NCBI RefSeq assembly: GCF_963924675.1
Contig: NC_089220.1
Location: 115,956,697 to 116,020,696, forward strand
DNA: 64,000 nucleotides
Direction: 5' to 3'
Source: Phocoena phocoena
Taxonomy: Eukaryota > Chordata > Mammalia > Artiodactyla > Phocoenidae
The notes beneath the pieces are model-generated. The model worked only from the letters and a program-made list of their open reading frames with translations, ran no database searches and was not told where the DNA came from. The position numbers and the translations under genes were made by a program. This document shows, piece after piece, positions 61,221 to 64,000 of the stretch; the first letter of the stretch is position 1, and the number at the start of each line of letters is the position of its first letter.

Positions 61221-63420
61221 ATGCCCAGCTCTGTGCTGGGTGCTGAGGATACAGCGGTGAGCTTGTGAGTGAGATAGATGATACCTGGGTTCTGACGTGT
61301 TCTAGAGTTTGTTACAGGACTAGATATGCAAGAAGCTTAGAGCTCAGGGAGAAGCAGTCCCCTGCTGTCTATGTCCCAGCCTGTCCTGGCCACCTGAGCC
61401 AGGGGCCACGTGGACAGTTCTTTGCAGGCTGCAGCTCTGAATGCCTCTGAGGGAGGGTGGGACTGCTGCAGGGAAGGGGGACTGTGAGATGGCTGAGCCA
61501 TCGGAGGCAGCTCTAATTTCGGTTATTTAATGCTGTCATTTCCCTGCCGTTCTCCCTCTTAAAGTGTCAGATGTCTGCTTCTACCAAGACAAGAAAATGG
61601 CTTTCAAGGGAGAGGAAAATCGCTTCCCTCCTGGGGGTGGGGTCAGCCATCACAGCCCTGACAACAGGGCCAGGAAGCCAGGGGGGAACAGACAACGGAG
61701 AGGGGTCCTTCAGAGAATAGAGGGGCTGTTTCTTTCAGTTCAGGCAAACTCATCCAGCAGTTCAGCCTAAGGAAGGAGGGGGGCACCTTTCTGGTGTGTT
61801 TGGAGGCTCAAAGGCACAGCTGGTAGGACAGCACCATGACCAGGCTCTCAGCGCAGGGTGGGGCCGCAGGCTGTCCTCCGGGCCTGTGGCCAGCTCCCTG
61901 GGGAAGTGGATGTGGCCTAGAACGACAGGGATCCTTAAAACCATCCTCCCTCCCCTCCTTGCAGATAGGGAAAATGAAGCCCAGGACAGAAGGACTTAAC
62001 CCAGCTCTCTTTGATTCTCAACCGAAGAGGAGGAGAAAGCAATCTTGGGGTGGGTGGGGATGGTGAGGGGAAAAGGTGGTGAGCAGGACAGATGGAGAGG
62101 AGGGAACTGCATTCTTGAGTGTAGCCCAACTTCAGCAATATTCAGTTCAAGGACAGGAATAGATTTCTAGGCTATAGATGCCAATGGATAGACTCAAGGC
62201 CACCTCGTACAGGAAGCCTTCCCTGCATTGATTTTGTCCCTTCCAAACTAGCCTCGGTCCTGTCTGGTCAGGCATTTCAACCATTGAATCTATTCAATTT
62301 CAAACTTTATTGTTAAGCTCACAAGTTGCTCTCCAACTTGTGTGTCAGTTTTTTAAGCCAGAACTGATGATGGTTATGGGTTGAGAGATGGGGTAAGTAT
62401 GGAGTCGGGGGCAGAGGGCAGGGGGATTACTAATGCAGTGATCAAGAGTGAGTAGGGAACGGGAGGCAGGGCTCAGTGTGAAGCTTCAGTGACTGACTTT
62501 GAATCACTTTGCTTCTCAGCCATGGCTCACAGGCTTCACAGCCATGGTCATAGCATTCCAGAAATCTTGGAGACTCTGCTGGGACAATGAATTCCCCTGA
62601 GCTAACATCTTCCCTTCTTCAGTACTCACGTTTCCTGTTATGTGTGTGGGGAGATGGGGAGGTGGCGGGGTGGGGAGGGAGTGGGGGTTGCTGGTAGTGC
62701 GGGCTTATCCCCCATGAGTATTTCCAGCAGGTGCTAACAGACTCCGGGGTAGAGATCACTCCCTCGGGCCCTGACCCACGAGTTGGGGGACTGGGCTGTG
62801 CAGGCAGTGGCTGGAGAGGGAAGTTTACTGTGCATGGGAAGGAACGAGCTCCAGGTTTCCTGCCAGCTGCAGTGTCCTCTAGCAGCTTCCTTTCTGGGCG
62901 GAGCTCCACCAGACTCATCCTGTCCCTTGACCCTGCCTCCTTCCCCTCTTGGCAGGTTTGAGACCACAGGGCTGTGCCACCCCGGCACCCCCAAGGCCCT
63001 TTCTCCCCAGGGCAAGAGATTGTTTATCTGACCAGAATGAGGGTGGCCCGTCCAGTGCCAGGCAGGGTAGGTCCCGAAGGATGAGGGAAGCAGCGAGGTG
63101 CAGGCCAAATCTGGCTGCTGAGCCCTTGGGGGTGACTCCCGCTCAACTCTTTTAAGGGCATATGAGGCCACAACTGCTTTGGGCTGGGAGCCGCAGGGCC
63201 CTCAGGGGCCGCAATCCCTCCTTGTACCTCACTCACCTCTCTAAGAGGTCCTGAAGGCGTAAGGACAAACTCCTGCGGGGCAGCACCGTTTAGGAGGGAA
63301 ACTATGGACTGGAAATTCCCAGTCAAGAAATTTCGGGAAACATGAACTTTAAAATTCCTTGCTGGTAGCTCTGTGAGCCATCCTGGGGGCTCCTTCATGC
63401 TAGGCCCTGGAGCTTCCTCC
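61221..63420. other. Presumed CCDC33 intronic DNA, no exon seen
   Basis: I see no recognisable CCDC33 exon or RNA gene. A G-rich patch lies at about 62645-62690. Confidence 0.45.
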
Positions 63421-63492
63421 CACGTGGGAGGGGAGGGGGGAGGGGAAGGAGGGGAAGGAGGGAAGGAGGGGGAGGGGAAGGAGGGGGCGAGG
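63421..63492 (+). repeat. G-rich purine tract (GGGGA/GGAAGG)
   Basis: A run of about 70 purines built from GGGGAGGGG and GGAAGGAGG units, with many runs of three or more G. It could form G-quadruplex or triplex DNA. It lies about 270 bases before a TATA-like motif. Confidence 0.9.
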
Positions 63493-63763
63493 TGGGCTCC
63501 CTCCCCTGCATTTACCTCTTGCAAACAATGGCACTTTTGTTTCGAGGAAATGATTCTGTTCCCGAGGAACCTTTTAAATGATGCTTTCAAGGGTCTTTTT
63601 TTTTTCAATTCTTTCCATTTAAAACATTTTTTTTTTTGCCCTGGAGGGGAAAAAAAGAGAAGAAAAAGCTAATAAAGCAATCACCAAATGCTGAGCACCC
63701 GGCTCTAATCCTGTGGATTCTGATTGTGGCTTTGGCACCAACAGGCTGGGGGGGGGGGCGGTT

Positions 63764-63773
63764 CATAAAAAGG
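63764..63773 (+). promoter_or_regulatory. TATA-like motif, weak promoter candidate
   Basis: CATAAAAAGG lies just after a G run (GCTGGGGGGGGGGCGG) and before a C/T-rich downstream stretch. The spacing and composition resemble a TATA-type promoter, but no start site or exon is visible before the window ends. Confidence 0.2.
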
Positions 63774-64000
63774 AGTGGAGGGGAACGAGCAGTCAGTGGC
63801 TCTCCTGGCGTCCCTGCTGCCTGAGGTCCCCGAAACTCTGTCTCTGCGTCTGTGTCCCTTTGTTCCTTTCCTCCTCCCCTCCCCCACCCCCCTCTCTGAT
63901 TCTCTCCATCCTTTTCGGGTCCCAGTTCTGGCTGGATCTCCAGACCCGCACACTTCCATCCCCAGGTGTCTTTCTGCCTTCGGACCAGAGCACTCCAGGC

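Overview
This window is nuclear DNA from a cetacean, most likely a toothed whale. The strongest sign is a set of tRNA-derived CHR-type SINEs that begin GGGCTTCCCTGGTGGCGCAG. Several are near full length, end in A-tails and are flanked by clear target-site duplications. The genes are mammalian, with introns, GT-AG splice sites and AATAAA poly(A) signals. Their order matches human 15q24: ISLR (+), STRA6 (-), CCDC33 (+). I assigned species from repeat type only.

Layout. Positions 1-19,000 are gene-poor upstream DNA. They hold most of the young SINEs, two LINE-1 3' fragments (6,980-7,425 minus; 16,236-16,887 plus), an old 450-bp interspersed repeat and a CA-rich tract. ISLR lies at 19,156-20,445 as a single intact coding exon for 429 aa, with a poly(A) signal at 21,178. 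A 2.4-kb spacer containing an L2 fragment follows. STRA6 fills 23,598-44,965 on the minus strand. I rebuilt all 17 coding exons; they join in frame with GT-AG boundaries to give a complete 660-aa protein. A 13-kb spacer (44,966-58,207) has no gene I can support; it holds a degenerate minisatellite, old LINE fragments and simple repeats. The first coding exon of CCDC33 is at 58,208-58,517 and the probable second at 59,360-59,716. The rest of CCDC33 would lie beyond the window.

Biology. The neighbours do not form one pathway. ISLR (Meflin) is a GPI-anchored leucine-rich-repeat/Ig protein of mesenchymal stromal cells. STRA6 is the plasma-membrane receptor that takes retinol from RBP4. CCDC33 is a testis-enriched coiled-coil/C2-like protein.

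The most notable observation is in CCDC33. Exon 1 is intact, but the second exon has a net frameshift near 59,431 relative to the ancestral frame, and that ancestral frame then carries two stops (TGA 59,486; TAG 59,666). This suggests loss or drastic remodelling of CCDC33 in this lineage. Other observations include a 48-bp nearly perfect tandem duplication, a 400-bp degenerate minisatellite, a similar block repeated in two STRA6 introns and a coding-like decayed stretch near 5.5-5.9 kb. I found no CRISPR array, operon, recognisable endogenous retrovirus or other exotic system.
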